From Clavibacter michiganensis (GTDB lineage: Bacteria; Actinomycetota; Actinomycetes; Actinomycetales; Microbacteriaceae), in the NCBI RefSeq assembly GCF_021216655.1, contig NZ_CP080437.1, positions 1,736,001 through 1,800,000 of the forward strand: 64,000 nucleotides of DNA, in the 5' to 3' direction. The notes beneath the pieces were generated by a model. That model had not been told where the DNA came from and ran no database searches. It was given only the letters and a program-made list of their open reading frames with translations. Positions within the stretch are counted from its first letter, which is position 1, and each line of letters begins with the position of its first letter. The translations under genes and the position numbers were made by a program. Positions 25,889 through 33,349 of this stretch are shown here, one piece after another.

Positions 25889-27446
25889 TCCGGCCGATCC
25901 CCCTCTCCGCGCTCCTCGACCACGCGTCGCTCGCGGACGTGCGCCGGGTGGCGGGGGCAGCGGATCCCGCGGTCTCCGGCGTCCGCGGCGTGCGGATGGA
26001 CGCTCCCGCTGACGACGCGACGGCCGGCGTCAGCGGCGGCAGCAGCAGCGGTGCAGGCGACGTCCTCGTCGTCCTCGACCGCGCCGAGCGCACCACCTGG
26101 CGCTTCGACGCGCGGCTCCGCCGGCTCGCCGACCGGGGAGTCGCGGCCGTCGTGCTCGACGCGGCCGTGGCGGTGGATCCGGCGACGACGCTCCTCGCCG
26201 ACCGCCTCGGCATCGTGGTCCTCACCTGCGACGACGCGTGGGCGACCTCCGTCGCCCTGCACGACCGCCTCGGCGACGCGCGGGCCGCCGCCGGCCGCGC
26301 CGCGCTCGACGCCGTGTCCGCGGTGGCGGACGCGGGCCGGGATCCCGCCGACGCCCTCCGCGCTGCCGCCGCGATGCTCGGGCGCCCCGCTCTCCTCGTC
26401 GACTCCTCCGGCCGCGTGCTCGCGCCGGAGGGCTCAGCGCCCTCCCCCGCGGCGCACGCGGCCGTCGCCGCGGGCCTCGCGGGCCACGTCGACGCGCGCC
26501 CCGTCGGCGAGCGCGGCACCCTCGTCACCGCGCCCGTCGACTCGGGGCTCATGGCGCCGAGCTGGCTCGTGGTCGAGGTGCCCGGATCCGTCGTCGCCGA
26601 GGTCGAGGCCGTCGCCGCCGCGCTCCCCGTCGTCGCCCTCGCGGTCGGGCACCGCCTGTCGCTCCGGCGGTCGACGAGCGCGAGGCCCGCTGGCGCATCG
26701 CGCTCCTCGGCGAGCTCCTCGAGGCCGGCGACTCGCCCGGCGCCGGGCTCCTGCGCCGCGCGCTCGAGCTGGGCTGGCGCGTCGAGGGCTGGCACATGGG
26801 GATCCGCGTCGTGTCGCGCCAGGACGCCGACATCGTCGGCCGCCGCTACGAGCTCATCGAGGCGCTGGCGGCGGAGGGCCTCGACGTGGGCGTGGTCGAG
26901 CAGGGCGACGGCTGGGCCGCGTGGATCTCCTTCGCGCTCGAGCCCGACGTCCCGACCGCGCACGACGCCGCCCGCGCGGTCCGCCGCGCCCAGCAGCGCT
27001 GGGACGACGACCTGCCGAGCGACGTCGGCGTCGGCCGCGTGCACCGCGGCCCCGCGGGCATCGCCCGATCGCTCGCGGAGGCCGCGGACGCCGCCCGCCT
27101 CGCGGCGTCCCGCCCGCAGTCCGGCCGCTTCCTGCACGTCGACCGCCTCGGCCTCGCCCAGCTCCTCCTCGCCTGGACGCAGACGGACACCTTCCAGCCC
27201 GCGGCCCTGGAGCTGCTCGCGCCGCTGCGCCGCCAGACCACGGGCGACCTGCTCGCCACGCTCGCGACCTACCTCGACGCGGAGTCGTCGGTCGCGGAGA
27301 CCGCCTCGATCCTCGCGGTGCACCGCAACACGGTGGCCGAGCGGATCCAGCGCGTGCAGCGCATCCTCCAGGTCGACCTCGCCGACGCCGAGACGCGCCT
27401 CGCCCTGCACCTCGCGTGCCGCACGGTGCTCGCGGCGGAGGGCTAG
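25885..27446 (+). pseudogene. PucR-family regulator gene with a one-base frameshift
   Basis: The frame from GTG 25885 (VIRPIPLSALLDHASLADVRRVAG, a PucR-type N-terminal domain) continues to about 26665; the family text then resumes in another frame with VDEREARWRIALLGELLEAG and runs to 27446, ending in the PucR C-terminal HTH (SSVAETASILAVHRNTVAERIQRVQ). One missing base near CGGCGG at 26665-26670 explains the switch; repaired, the protein would be about 520 residues. PucR-type proteins are ligand-responsive activators of purine or related catabolic genes, so this one would control the permease/hydantoinase/DUF917 operon to which it is fused by overlap. As written it lacks its DNA-binding end. 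Confidence 0.83.
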
Positions 27447-27454
27447 GGCGGATC

Positions 27455-29062
27455 TCACCCGGCGGCAGCCGCCTCCGGCACCTCGAGCGCGCGGCTGGCC
27501 CGGTACTCCTCGGCGGCAGGGTGCAGGGCGAACTCGACGATCTCCACCGCGTGCGCCTTGAGGGCGTCGAGCACCTCGTCGGGCGTGACGTAGAAGAACT
27601 CGCGCCGGAGGTTGATCCGGTTCACCCGCTGCGGGGCGAAGGTCCGGTGCAGCATCGCCTCCACGCCCACCGCGTCGTCGGCGAAGAACAGCGCGTGCAC
27701 GTCGAAGCGGAACGGCACGGACGCGTCGCCGAGCTCGACCACGCGGTCCATCGGCTCGAGCCGCCGGGTCATGCCGATCTTCACCATCCGCTCGCCGAAC
27801 GCCCCGACGTTGGAGATCACGTAGACGTATCCGGCGCGCACGTTCGCCGCGCGGTAGTCCACCTCCACGAGCGCGCGGTCGACGTCCTCGATCCGGTCCC
27901 GCATGCGTGCCGCGCCCTCGGCGTCGCCCTTGCTCTCCAGCGCCGCAAGCGTCGCGGCGTAGTGGGCGCGCTCCTTGTCGAGGCGGTCGTGCTCGGCCTG
28001 CAGCTCCGCGGACGCCTTGGCCTGCTCGCGGAGCTCCGCCCGGCGCTCCCGCTCCATCTCCTTCTCCGCCTGCAGCACGCGGAGGTGCGCGCTCGCGAGC
28101 TGCAGCTCCTCGAGCCGCAGCTCGTGGTACCCGTCCTGGATCCGGAGGTCGATCATCGTGCCGCTCCGCGCGATCTGCTCCGCCGCCTTGGTCAGCCGGT
28201 TCTGGGCGACGTGGAGGTTGCCCGCCCTCGTCGCCTTCACGGCGTTCTCCGCCTCGGCGTTGTAGGCGCGCAGCAGCACCTTCGACATGTCGCTCACGAA
28301 CCGCCGGCCCTGCGCCTCGGATCCGTTGAACGTGAAGCCGGACGTGGCGGTCACCGCCCTCTTGTCGCGGACGGCGTTCTTGATCGTGTACCGCAGCGCC
28401 TCCAGGCGCGACGCGAGATCGGCCGACGACTCCGCCGGGTGGTCGTACTCGAACAGGCCGACGCCCTGCAGCTCCGCCGTCGCGGTCACGTCCACGAGCT
28501 CGGCGCGCGCGGCCGCGAGCTCGGCGTCGATGGCACGCCGGGCCTCGATCCGCTCGTGCACGGCCTCGTCGACCGCCTGCAGCTCCGCCTCGGCCCGCCG
28601 ACGCGTGGCGCCCGCCTCCTCCTCCGCGCGCAGGCGCACCGCTCCCGCCTCCTGCTCGGCCCGCAGTCGCTCGGCCCCCGCCTCCGCGAGGATCCGGTCC
28701 CGCTCCGCCCGCGCCGCGGCGACCAGCGCGGATGCCGCGTCGGCGCCCGTGCGTCGCGCCGCCTCCGCCTCCGTCTGCGCGCGCGCCCGGTAGTCGTCCA
28801 GCTCGGCGAAGTCGCGCGTGCCGTGCCGCCGGATCAGGTCCTCCAGCTGCGCGATGTGCGCCTCCGCCGCCGCGGCGCGCTCCCGGGCCTCGCGCTTGGA
28901 GAGCCGGTCGACGGGCTCGGCCGCGGGCGCGGGCGCGATCGTCTCGGGCTCCTGCGGCGCCGCCTCGGGCCTCGGCTGCACGTGCTCGGTCCACCGCGCG
29001 CCGTCCCACCAGCGGACGTAGCGGGGATCCTGGTCGTCGTACCAGCCGGCGGCAGCGCTCAT
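27455..29062 (-). CDS. DUF2510 - coiled coil - DUF4041 - GIY-YIG (T5orf172) protein
   Basis: A 535-residue protein in four parts. Residues 6-30 are a DUF2510 motif (GWYDDQDPRYVRWWDGARWTEH). Residues 50-175 are Ala/Glu/Arg-rich coiled coil. Residues 200-330 match DUF4041 (NAVRDKRAVTATSGFTFNGSEAQGRRF, MSKVLLRAYNAEAENAV). Residues 400-500 are a GIY-YIG/T5orf172-like nuclease domain (AGYVYVISNVGAFGERMVKIGMTRR, then HRTFAPQRVNRINLRREFFYV). DUF4041-GIY-YIG proteins occur in phages and mobile elements; a DUF2510 front is an actinobacterial addition. Function unknown, possibly DNA-cutting or defence related. Confidence 0.82.
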   Translation of the reverse strand: MSAAAGWYDDQDPRYVRWWDGARWTEHVQPRPEAAPQEPETIAPAPAAEPVDRLSKREARERAAAAEAHIAQLEDLIRRHGTRDFAELDDYRARAQTEAEAARRTGADAASALVAAARAERDRILAEAGAERLRAEQEAGAVRLRAEEEAGATRRRAEAELQAVDEAVHERIEARRAIDAELAAARAELVDVTATAELQGVGLFEYDHPAESSADLASRLEALRYTIKNAVRDKRAVTATSGFTFNGSEAQGRRFVSDMSKVLLRAYNAEAENAVKATRAGNLHVAQNRLTKAAEQIARSGTMIDLRIQDGYHELRLEELQLASAHLRVLQAEKEMERERRAELREQAKASAELQAEHDRLDKERAHYAATLAALESKGDAEGAARMRDRIEDVDRALVEVDYRAANVRAGYVYVISNVGAFGERMVKIGMTRRLEPMDRVVELGDASVPFRFDVHALFFADDAVGVEAMLHRTFAPQRVNRINLRREFFYVTPDEVLDALKAHAVEIVEFALHPAAEEYRASRALEVPEAAAAG

Positions 29063-29273
29063 CCCCTCAGGCTAGGCAGCGGCCCCCGCCGTCAGGAGCC
29101 CCCGTTCGAGGCGGCCGGCGCCCCTCCCCTGTGGACGCTCACCCGCTCCACCCAGCCGCCGCGCCTACCGTCGACATCACCGCTCATCCGCCGCACGCGC
29201 GGCTGCGCGCACCCCGGCCCGACGCAGGTGCGCCCGGCGGCCCCACTCCGACACGCACGAGAGGCACGCGCCC

Positions 29274-30055
29274 ATGACCGACACCACCCGCACGATCCCC
29301 TGGGACGGCACGCTCGACGAGCGCGCGGCCCAGGCCCTCGAGGCCCCGGGAGGCCTCGTCGTCGCCGCCACCAGGGTCGGCTACATCCTCATGACGACGG
29401 ACGGCACCGGCCTCGAGCGCAAGTTCGACGCCAAGCAGCGAACCGCGACAAGCCGGGCGTAGTGCTCTGCACGAGCATCGAGCAGCTCCAGGAGCTCGCC
29501 GTGCTCAACGACGAGATCCTCGCCTTCTACCAGGAGCACTGGGACGCCGACGTGCTGCTCGGCTGCATCCTCCCGTGGCGCGAGGACGCGAAGCACCTCA
29601 TCCCCGACGAGGTCGCAGGCCAGCTCGCCATGGACCGGCGGGGCACGAGCTGCTTCGTGATCCGCTTCGGCCGCCCCGCCGAGCAGCTCGCCGAGCGCCT
29701 GTGGGAGAGCCGCCGCCTGTCGTTCGCGAGCTCCGCCAACCCGTCGGGCAAGGGCAACCGCGGTCGCGTCGAGGGCATCGGGGAGCGCATCGAGCAGCAG
29801 GCCGACGTCATCGTCGCCGCCGACGACTACGTCGCGTCCATCCAGCCCGGCCTCGACGAGACGAGCCGGCACGAGCAGGGCGTCATGGTCTCCATGGTCG
29901 ACGCGTCCGGCGCGCTCATCCCCGAGCAGCGCGGCGAGCGCTCGGTCACCCCGAACCCGACCCTCATCCGCCGCGGCCTCGCGGTCGACGTCATCATGTC
30001 GGCGCTCGCACGGTCGTTCCCGTCGTGGGACTACCGCCACGGCGAGTACTACTGA
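29274..30055 (+). pseudogene. YrdC/Sua5-like (threonylcarbamoyl-AMP synthase family) gene with a one-base frameshift
   Basis: The ATG at 29274 follows GAGAGGCAC. It encodes RAAQALEAPGGLVVAATRVGYILMTTDG and reaches GLERKFDAKQR before leaving frame at about 29440; the other frame continues NRDKPGVVLCTSIEQLQELAVLN to the stop at 30055, including SFASSANPSGKGNRGRV, the typical YrdC S-A-N-x-S-G motif. Adding one base after CAGCG (29440) gives about 260 residues. YrdC/Sua5 enzymes make threonylcarbamoyl-AMP for tRNA t6A; this is a paralogue of the YciO/other type, so loss may be tolerated. Followed by a strong terminator. Confidence 0.8.
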
Positions 30056-30077
30056 TCCCGCCGGGATCAGCACCCAC

Positions 30078-30110
30078 GAGGGCCCGCGGAGCACGCCTCC
30101 GCGGGCCCTC
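30078..30110 (+). terminator. Rho-independent terminator
   Basis: A perfect 14-base stem GAGGGCCCGCGGAG / CTCCGCGGGCCCTC with a five-base loop, starting 22 bases after the YrdC-like gene stop. Confidence 0.85.
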
Positions 30111-30137
30111 CTGCGTCCCCGCGGCGTCGGCCCATCT

Positions 30138-30329
30138 TTATTCCTCGGGCGGGGAGACCACGGGGCGATACTCGGCGATATGCCTGCCGTACCACGGGGA
30201 CATGCGCAGGAAACGCCTGCGATAGCGCGCCCCCGCATGGGGCGGAATGCGGATGCGGCGCGAATGGAGACGTATCGCGAGGCCATCTCCCCGCGGATCG
30301 GACATGAATTCCTCCGCGGATTCACTCAT
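30138..30329 (-). CDS. Possible small basic protein (63 aa)
   Basis: An open frame from ATG 30329 to TAA, in the 300-base gap before lsr2 and antisense to it. It ends MSPWYGRHIAEYRPVVSPPEE and is Arg/His rich in the middle. Codon use is less GC-biased than in neighbours and no strong ribosome site is visible. It may be chance; nothing else fills this gap except the lsr2 leader. Confidence 0.3.
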   Translation of the reverse strand: MSESAEEFMSDPRGDGLAIRLHSRRIRIPPHAGARYRRRFLRMSPWYGRHIAEYRPVVSPPEE

Positions 30330-30412
30330 GGTGTCGGATTTCCCGGGGGAGAACAGGTATCGTGGCTCTCGCCGCATCATCTGATGCACCATCTGCAATG
30401 AGAGGAACAGAC

Positions 30413-30763
30413 GTGGCTCGCAAGGTTGTCACCACGCTCGTCGACGACATCGACGGCGTCGTCATCGAAGAGGGAAAGGGCGAGACCGTCCCGTTCGCGC
30501 TCGACGGCGTGAATTACGAGATCGATCTGAGCGACGCCAACGCCGCGAAGCTGCGTGAGGCGCTCGACACGTACGTCGACCGCGCCCGCCGCGTCGGCCG
30601 CGCAACGACCGGCCGCTCGGCCGGCTCGCGCCGCTCCTCCTCCAGCGCCCCCAAGGAGGACCTCGGCGCCGCCCGCGAGTGGCTGCGCGAGCACGGCCAC
30701 AAGGTCTCCGAGCGCGGCCGCATCTCCGCCGACCTGCTCGAGGAGTACCGCGCCAACAAGTAG
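30413..30763 (+). CDS. lsr2: Lsr2 nucleoid-associated protein
   Basis: Lsr2 bridges AT-rich DNA and silences acquired genes, the actinobacterial counterpart of H-NS. The 116-residue protein starts at GTG 30413 after AGAGGAA. N-terminal dimer region: ARKVVTTLVDDIDG and ETVPFALDGVNYEIDLSDANAAKLR; C-terminal DNA-binding domain: DLGAAREWLREHGHKVSERGRI then PADLLEEY-like SADLLEEYRANK. The AT-hook-like loop carries R-G-R (ERGRIS). A good candidate for repressing the low-GC Hachiman operon. Confidence 0.94.
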   Translation: MARKVVTTLVDDIDGVVIEEGKGETVPFALDGVNYEIDLSDANAAKLREALDTYVDRARRVGRATTGRSAGSRRSSSSAPKEDLGAAREWLREHGHKVSERGRISADLLEEYRANK

Positions 30764-30797
30764 GCGACACGACGCGCGCACGGCGCGCAGCACTTGC

Positions 30798-30833
30798 GAA
30801 GAGGGCCGATCCGCCACAGGATCGGCCCTCTTC
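30798..30833 (+). terminator. Terminator of lsr2
   Basis: A 15-base perfect stem GAAGAGGGCCGATCC / GGATCGGCCCTCTTC with loop GCCACA, 34 bases after the lsr2 stop. Confidence 0.88.
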
Positions 30834-30983
30834 GTCGTCCCACGGGTGCCCCGTAATGAATTACGCAGCCCCGGAATACCGAGGCGCGGGAGGCACGGCG
30901 CGCCGGGCGTCACGCGCGCGTCACGCCCACGTCGCGGATCCGTCGCGGGAGCGCGAGCACGCTTGCCGAGAAGAAGGAGCACC

Positions 30984-32309
30984 GTGCCGAAACACCTCGC
31001 ATCACCCGGGACCGCAATTCCCGCCCGCCGCTCGGGTCACCGCATCCGCGCACGCGTCCTCGCGTCCGCGGGCGCCGCGCTCATCGCGCTCGTCGCCGTC
31101 GTCGGCCTGACCGGTCAGATGCAGTCCGCATCCGCCGCCGTCTCCCCCACGACGACGAGCCAGTGCAACGACACCCCCAACGGCGGTGGCGACCAGGTCG
31201 AATGCGACGTGACGGTCGTGAACGAATTGGACGTCGCCACGCAGACGGGGTCCTCGACCGTCACCACCCGCGTCTGCGCCGGCGCCGCGGGAGCGGCCCC
31301 CCTGTGCAACACGACGGTGTCGCAGCGCGACGGGATCATCATCACCGCCGTCGAGCAGTGCAACGGCGTCGCCAACGGCGGCGGCAGCAATGTCATCTGC
31401 AACGTCGACATCACCAACAACATCGTCGGCGAGAGCACCACGACGCCCGCCACGGTGAACCAGTGCATCGGATCCGCGACCGACGGCGCAGCGGGCGGCA
31501 CCGCCTGCTCGCCCGTCTCCAACACGACCGGCGCCGACGTCACCCAGTGCAACGGCTCCGGCAACGGCGGCGGCGCCGCGGGTCGTGTGACCTGCACGGT
31601 CCCGACGTCCACCGAGACCTCCGCGCTCCTCGTCACGGTCAACCAGTGCAACGGCTCCGGCAACGGCGGCGGCGCGACCGTCACCTGCGCCACGAACATC
31701 AGCAACTTCGTCACCGCCGTCGTGACACCGACGCCGACGGCGACCGCGACGCCCACCGCGACCCCCACGGTCGAGCCGACCACGCCCGCGCCGACGCCCA
31801 CGGTGCCGACTCCCACGCCGACGGTGCCCACCCCCACCCCCACCCCCACGGTCCCGACGCCGACGCCCACCGCGCCGACCCCGACCCCGACGCCGACCGC
31901 CCCGACGCCCACGCCGACGGCGCCGACCCCGACGCCCACCGCGCCGACGCCGACCCCGACCGTCCCGACGCCGACGGCAACCGCGCCGACCCCGACGCCG
32001 ACGGTCCCGACGCCTACCGCCACCGTGCCGACGCCCACCGCGACGGTCCCCACGCCCACGCCGACGGTCGGCACGCCGACGCCGGGCACGCCCACCCCGA
32101 CCGCGGGCACTCCGACGCCGACGGCCGGGACGCCCACCCCGACGAGCACCACCGCCACGCCGATCGTCCCCGGGGGCACGACGCCCGGCGGATCGCTGCC
32201 CGTGACGGGCTACGACCCCACTCCGACGATCGGCTGGGGCCTCGCCGCCCTGGTCCTGGGTGCGCTCGGACTGGGCTGGAACGCACGACGCAGGTCCGCC
32301 CAGCGGTAA
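30984..32309 (+). CDS. Sortase-anchored surface protein with Cys repeats and Thr/Pro stalk
   Basis: A 441-residue protein from GTG 30984 (AAGGAG seven bases ahead). It has a signal peptide (RARVLASAGAALIALVAVVG), then five imperfect repeats of about 40 residues built on QCNGxxNGGGxxVxCxV with paired cysteines, then about 145 residues of TPTPTV/TPTPTA repeats, and a C-terminal sorting signal: LPVTG at 405-409, a hydrophobic segment and RRRSAQR. It should be secreted and covalently attached to peptidoglycan by a sortase, with the Cys domain held out on a stiff, possibly glycosylated stalk. Ligand unknown; adhesion is a guess. Confidence 0.88.
   Translation: MPKHLASPGTAIPARRSGHRIRARVLASAGAALIALVAVVGLTGQMQSASAAVSPTTTSQCNDTPNGGGDQVECDVTVVNELDVATQTGSSTVTTRVCAGAAGAAPLCNTTVSQRDGIIITAVEQCNGVANGGGSNVICNVDITNNIVGESTTTPATVNQCIGSATDGAAGGTACSPVSNTTGADVTQCNGSGNGGGAAGRVTCTVPTSTETSALLVTVNQCNGSGNGGGATVTCATNISNFVTAVVTPTPTATATPTATPTVEPTTPAPTPTVPTPTPTVPTPTPTPTVPTPTPTAPTPTPTPTAPTPTPTAPTPTPTAPTPTPTVPTPTATAPTPTPTVPTPTATVPTPTATVPTPTPTVGTPTPGTPTPTAGTPTPTAGTPTPTSTTATPIVPGGTTPGGSLPVTGYDPTPTIGWGLAALVLGALGLGWNARRRSAQR
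31729..32160 (+). repeat. Thr-Pro coding tandem repeats
   Basis: Low-complexity array of six-base ACGCCC/ACCCCG-type units encoding alternating Thr and Pro with occasional Val, Ala or Gly. The unit is short and variable, so the copy number can change by slippage. Confidence 0.85.
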
Positions 32310-32542
32310 CCGCAACGCGGATCAGCCGAGGGAGCGCCCGACGACCCGTCGTCAGGCGCTCTCTCGCGCGTAGCCCCAAAAGCACGCTCATGGTGGGCTT
32401 TCGTGTCCGAACGGATACGGTGGCCGCGATGGAGGTGCGGGATGCATCAGCGAGTCGACGGCGGATCCCTCCGCTCGGCGCGCCGCCCACCCGCCGCCGC
32501 TCGGCTCCTCGCCGCCCGCCCGGCCAGCGCCGGAGCACCGTC

Positions 32543-33307
32543 GTGATCCGCGTCGACGTGCTCGGCGGCTTCCGCGTCGCCGGCCTCGGCGCCGATCCGG
32601 CGTCCGCCTCCCCCGGCCCGGATCCGACCGGAGCCGCGCTCTCCGAGGGGACCAGGCGGCTCATCGCCGCGCTCGCGATCCGCGCCCGACCCGCCGACCG
32701 CGGCACCCTCGCCAGCCAGCTGTGGCCCGACGCGCTGGACGGTCGCGCCGCGTCGAGCCTCCGCTCCGCCATCGCCCGCCTCGGCGACGGCGGCCGCGAG
32801 ATCGTCGGCTCCGCCCCCGGCGGGCTCGTGCTGCACGACGCGGTCGACGTCGACCTCCGGACGGCGCGCGCGACGGCCGCCCGACTGCTCGAGCCTCGTC
32901 ACGGGGAGCCGGACGACGCGGACATCTCGCCGGCCGCGGTGGCCCTCTTCAGCGCGGATCTCCTGCCCGACTGGTTCGACGCCTGGCTGGAGCCCGCGGC
33001 CGAGGAGTGGCGACACCTGCGGGTGAACGCGCTCGAGGCCCAGTCCCAGGCGCTCCTGACCCGCGCGCGCCTGCACGAGGCGGCGGCAGCGGCCCGACGG
33101 GCCATCGACGTGGATCCGCTCCGCCAGACCGCGCAGCGCTGCCTCATCACCGTGCACGTGGCCGCCGGCAACCAGTCCGACGCCCTCCGCGCCTACGACA
33201 TGTACCGCACGCGCCTCGCCCGCGAGGTGGGGCTCGAGCCCACGGCGATGCTGACCGACCTCGTGTCCGGCCTGCGCCCCCGCGCCACGACCCGCCGCGT
33301 CGGCTGA
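32543..33307 (+). CDS. SARP/BTAD-type transcriptional regulator
   Basis: The protein has a winged-helix (Trans_reg_C) domain starting IRVDVLGGFRVAG and including LSEGTRRLIAALAIRARPADRGTLASQLWP, followed by a BTAD helical-repeat domain (AIDVDPLRQTAQRCLITVHVAAGNQSDALRAYDMYRTRLAREVGLEPTAM). The start taken is GTG 32543 with CGGAG ahead (254 aa); an in-frame ATG at 32429 would add 38 basic residues. Stand-alone SARP-like regulators control secondary metabolism or surface genes. It lies 233 bases after the LPVTG protein gene in the same direction. Confidence 0.82.
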   Translation: MIRVDVLGGFRVAGLGADPASASPGPDPTGAALSEGTRRLIAALAIRARPADRGTLASQLWPDALDGRAASSLRSAIARLGDGGREIVGSAPGGLVLHDAVDVDLRTARATAARLLEPRHGEPDDADISPAAVALFSADLLPDWFDAWLEPAAEEWRHLRVNALEAQSQALLTRARLHEAAAAARRAIDVDPLRQTAQRCLITVHVAAGNQSDALRAYDMYRTRLAREVGLEPTAMLTDLVSGLRPRATTRRVG

Positions 33308-33349
33308 CGGCCCGGACGGCGGCCGCCGGTCACCCCGCCGCGTTGCCGC

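Noticed and set aside
26051..30055. Open frame of 1,334 codons across three genes
   Set aside because: It is made of shadows of the PucR and DUF4041 genes; only the last part corresponds to a real product (the YrdC-like C-terminal half).
31729..32160. Short regularly spaced repeats looking like a CRISPR array
   Set aside because: The units are six-base Thr-Pro codon repeats inside a coding frame with no spacer-repeat pattern.
30984..32309. Reading the QCN-repeat protein as a secreted toxin or bacteriocin
   Set aside because: The sorting signal and Thr/Pro stalk show wall anchoring, and nothing nearby looks like an immunity or export gene.
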